A stretch of DNA of 16,904 nucleotides from Drechmeria coniospora (lineage: Eukaryota; Ascomycota; Sordariomycetes; Hypocreales; Ophiocordycipitaceae), in contig NW_024467516.1 of assembly GCF_001625195.1 (NCBI RefSeq), positions 1 to 16,904 of the forward strand, in the 5' to 3' direction. Every line of letters begins with the position of its first letter. The stretch's first letter is position 1. A model generated the notes under the pieces. That model saw nothing but the letters and a program-made list of their open reading frames with translations, made no database searches and was not told the DNA's origin. Below are positions 16,801-16,904 of this stretch, in pieces. Position numbers and translations under genes: made by a program.

Positions 16801-16904
16801 AGAATAAACTAGGTACTAAAGTACTACTATAATACTTTATTAGTTAGGACTAATCCAACTAAGCCAACCTACTATAAGTAGCCTAATTTACCTATAACAA
16901 TACA
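13811..16904 (+). pseudogene. Gypsy 2 pol: protease region, RT, RNase H, integrase (partial at edge)
   Basis: About 13811-14480 should hold the protease, but I cannot place its DTG/DSG motif. RT is clear at about 14480-15140: LKELKEYLNENL, LPILFVLKKNGTL, FKINIKDAYY, the catalytic YLDN at 14935-14946 (second Asp GAT to AAT), then FLGFILSKDRIV. RNase H is about 15340-15660 (VGILS, FDFVIKYRTRKSNLV). The integrase zinc region is near 16280-16440. The core shows FIIGLPTT (about 16500), VSNRGLIFIS (about 16684-16713) and TDRQTKRIN, with the catalytic Asp and Glu positions changed to Asn and Lys. The gene runs off the window. All losses fit RIP. Confidence 0.8.

Larger units (their letters stand above)
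12671..16904 (+). mobile_element. Ty3/gypsy element 2, RIP-saturated, cut by the window edge
   Basis: Plus-strand gag with a CCHC knuckle, RT with YLDN, RNase H and an integrase zinc region and core, in gypsy order. The RT and flanking residues differ clearly from element 1 (IVYLDNILIF against IAFLDNILVY, and different text after the catalytic site), so it is a different family. The 3' end lies beyond 16904. Confidence 0.82.

Overview
The window is a transposon-dense, gene-free stretch that looks like an AT-rich compartment of a filamentous ascomycete (Pezizomycotina). Two signs point there. LTR retrotransposons of copia and chromodomain-gypsy type fill it, and much of it carries the mark of repeat-induced point mutation (RIP): CpA/TpG dinucleotides are almost absent from 7743 to the right end, TpA is in large excess, and coding frames are shredded by TAA/TAG codons. 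I see no host gene, rRNA, tRNA gene or CRISPR array.

Layout: 1-275 is a short flank without a recognisable gene. 276-7742 is a nearly complete Ty1/copia element on the minus strand, with two 935-bp LTRs of equal length (276-1210 and 6808-7742). Read in its own direction it runs: 5' LTR, primer-binding site matching the initiator-tRNA-Met anticodon arm, leader with 102-bp hairpin-rich tandem repeats, gag, protease, integrase, reverse transcriptase/RNase H, polypurine tract, 3' LTR. Gag and the protease-integrase part share one frame, interrupted by two TAA codons that each look like a single CpA-to-TpA change. The RT/RNase H part is separated by a one-base deletion inside a 45-bp coding minisatellite. 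All 12 differences between the LTRs are CpA/TpG-to-TpA transitions, so the element is young and only lightly RIP-mutated.

From 7743 the composition changes abruptly. About 7765-10790 is the plus-strand pol of a dead Ty3/gypsy chromovirus (RT, RNase H, integrase, C-terminal chromodomain), followed by a polypurine tract at 11026-11034 and the start of a probable 3' LTR. About 11035-12280 is RIP-degraded DNA that I cannot assign. About 12391-12670 is the probable 5' LTR of a second, different Ty3/gypsy element, whose gag (CCHC knuckle at 13733-13774), RT, RNase H and integrase run on the plus strand to the window edge.

Inferred history: old gypsy elements were saturated by RIP, then a copia element arrived and was itself lightly RIP-mutated. 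The two dead gypsy elements cannot act. The copia element has lost an uninterrupted Gag-Pol frame, but its LTRs, primer site, polypurine tract and RT/RNase H catalytic residues remain. I do not see a new defence or metabolic system. The most unusual structure is the recurrent odd-length palindromes sharing a GTAGTAC-like core across the copia LTR, leader and coding region.
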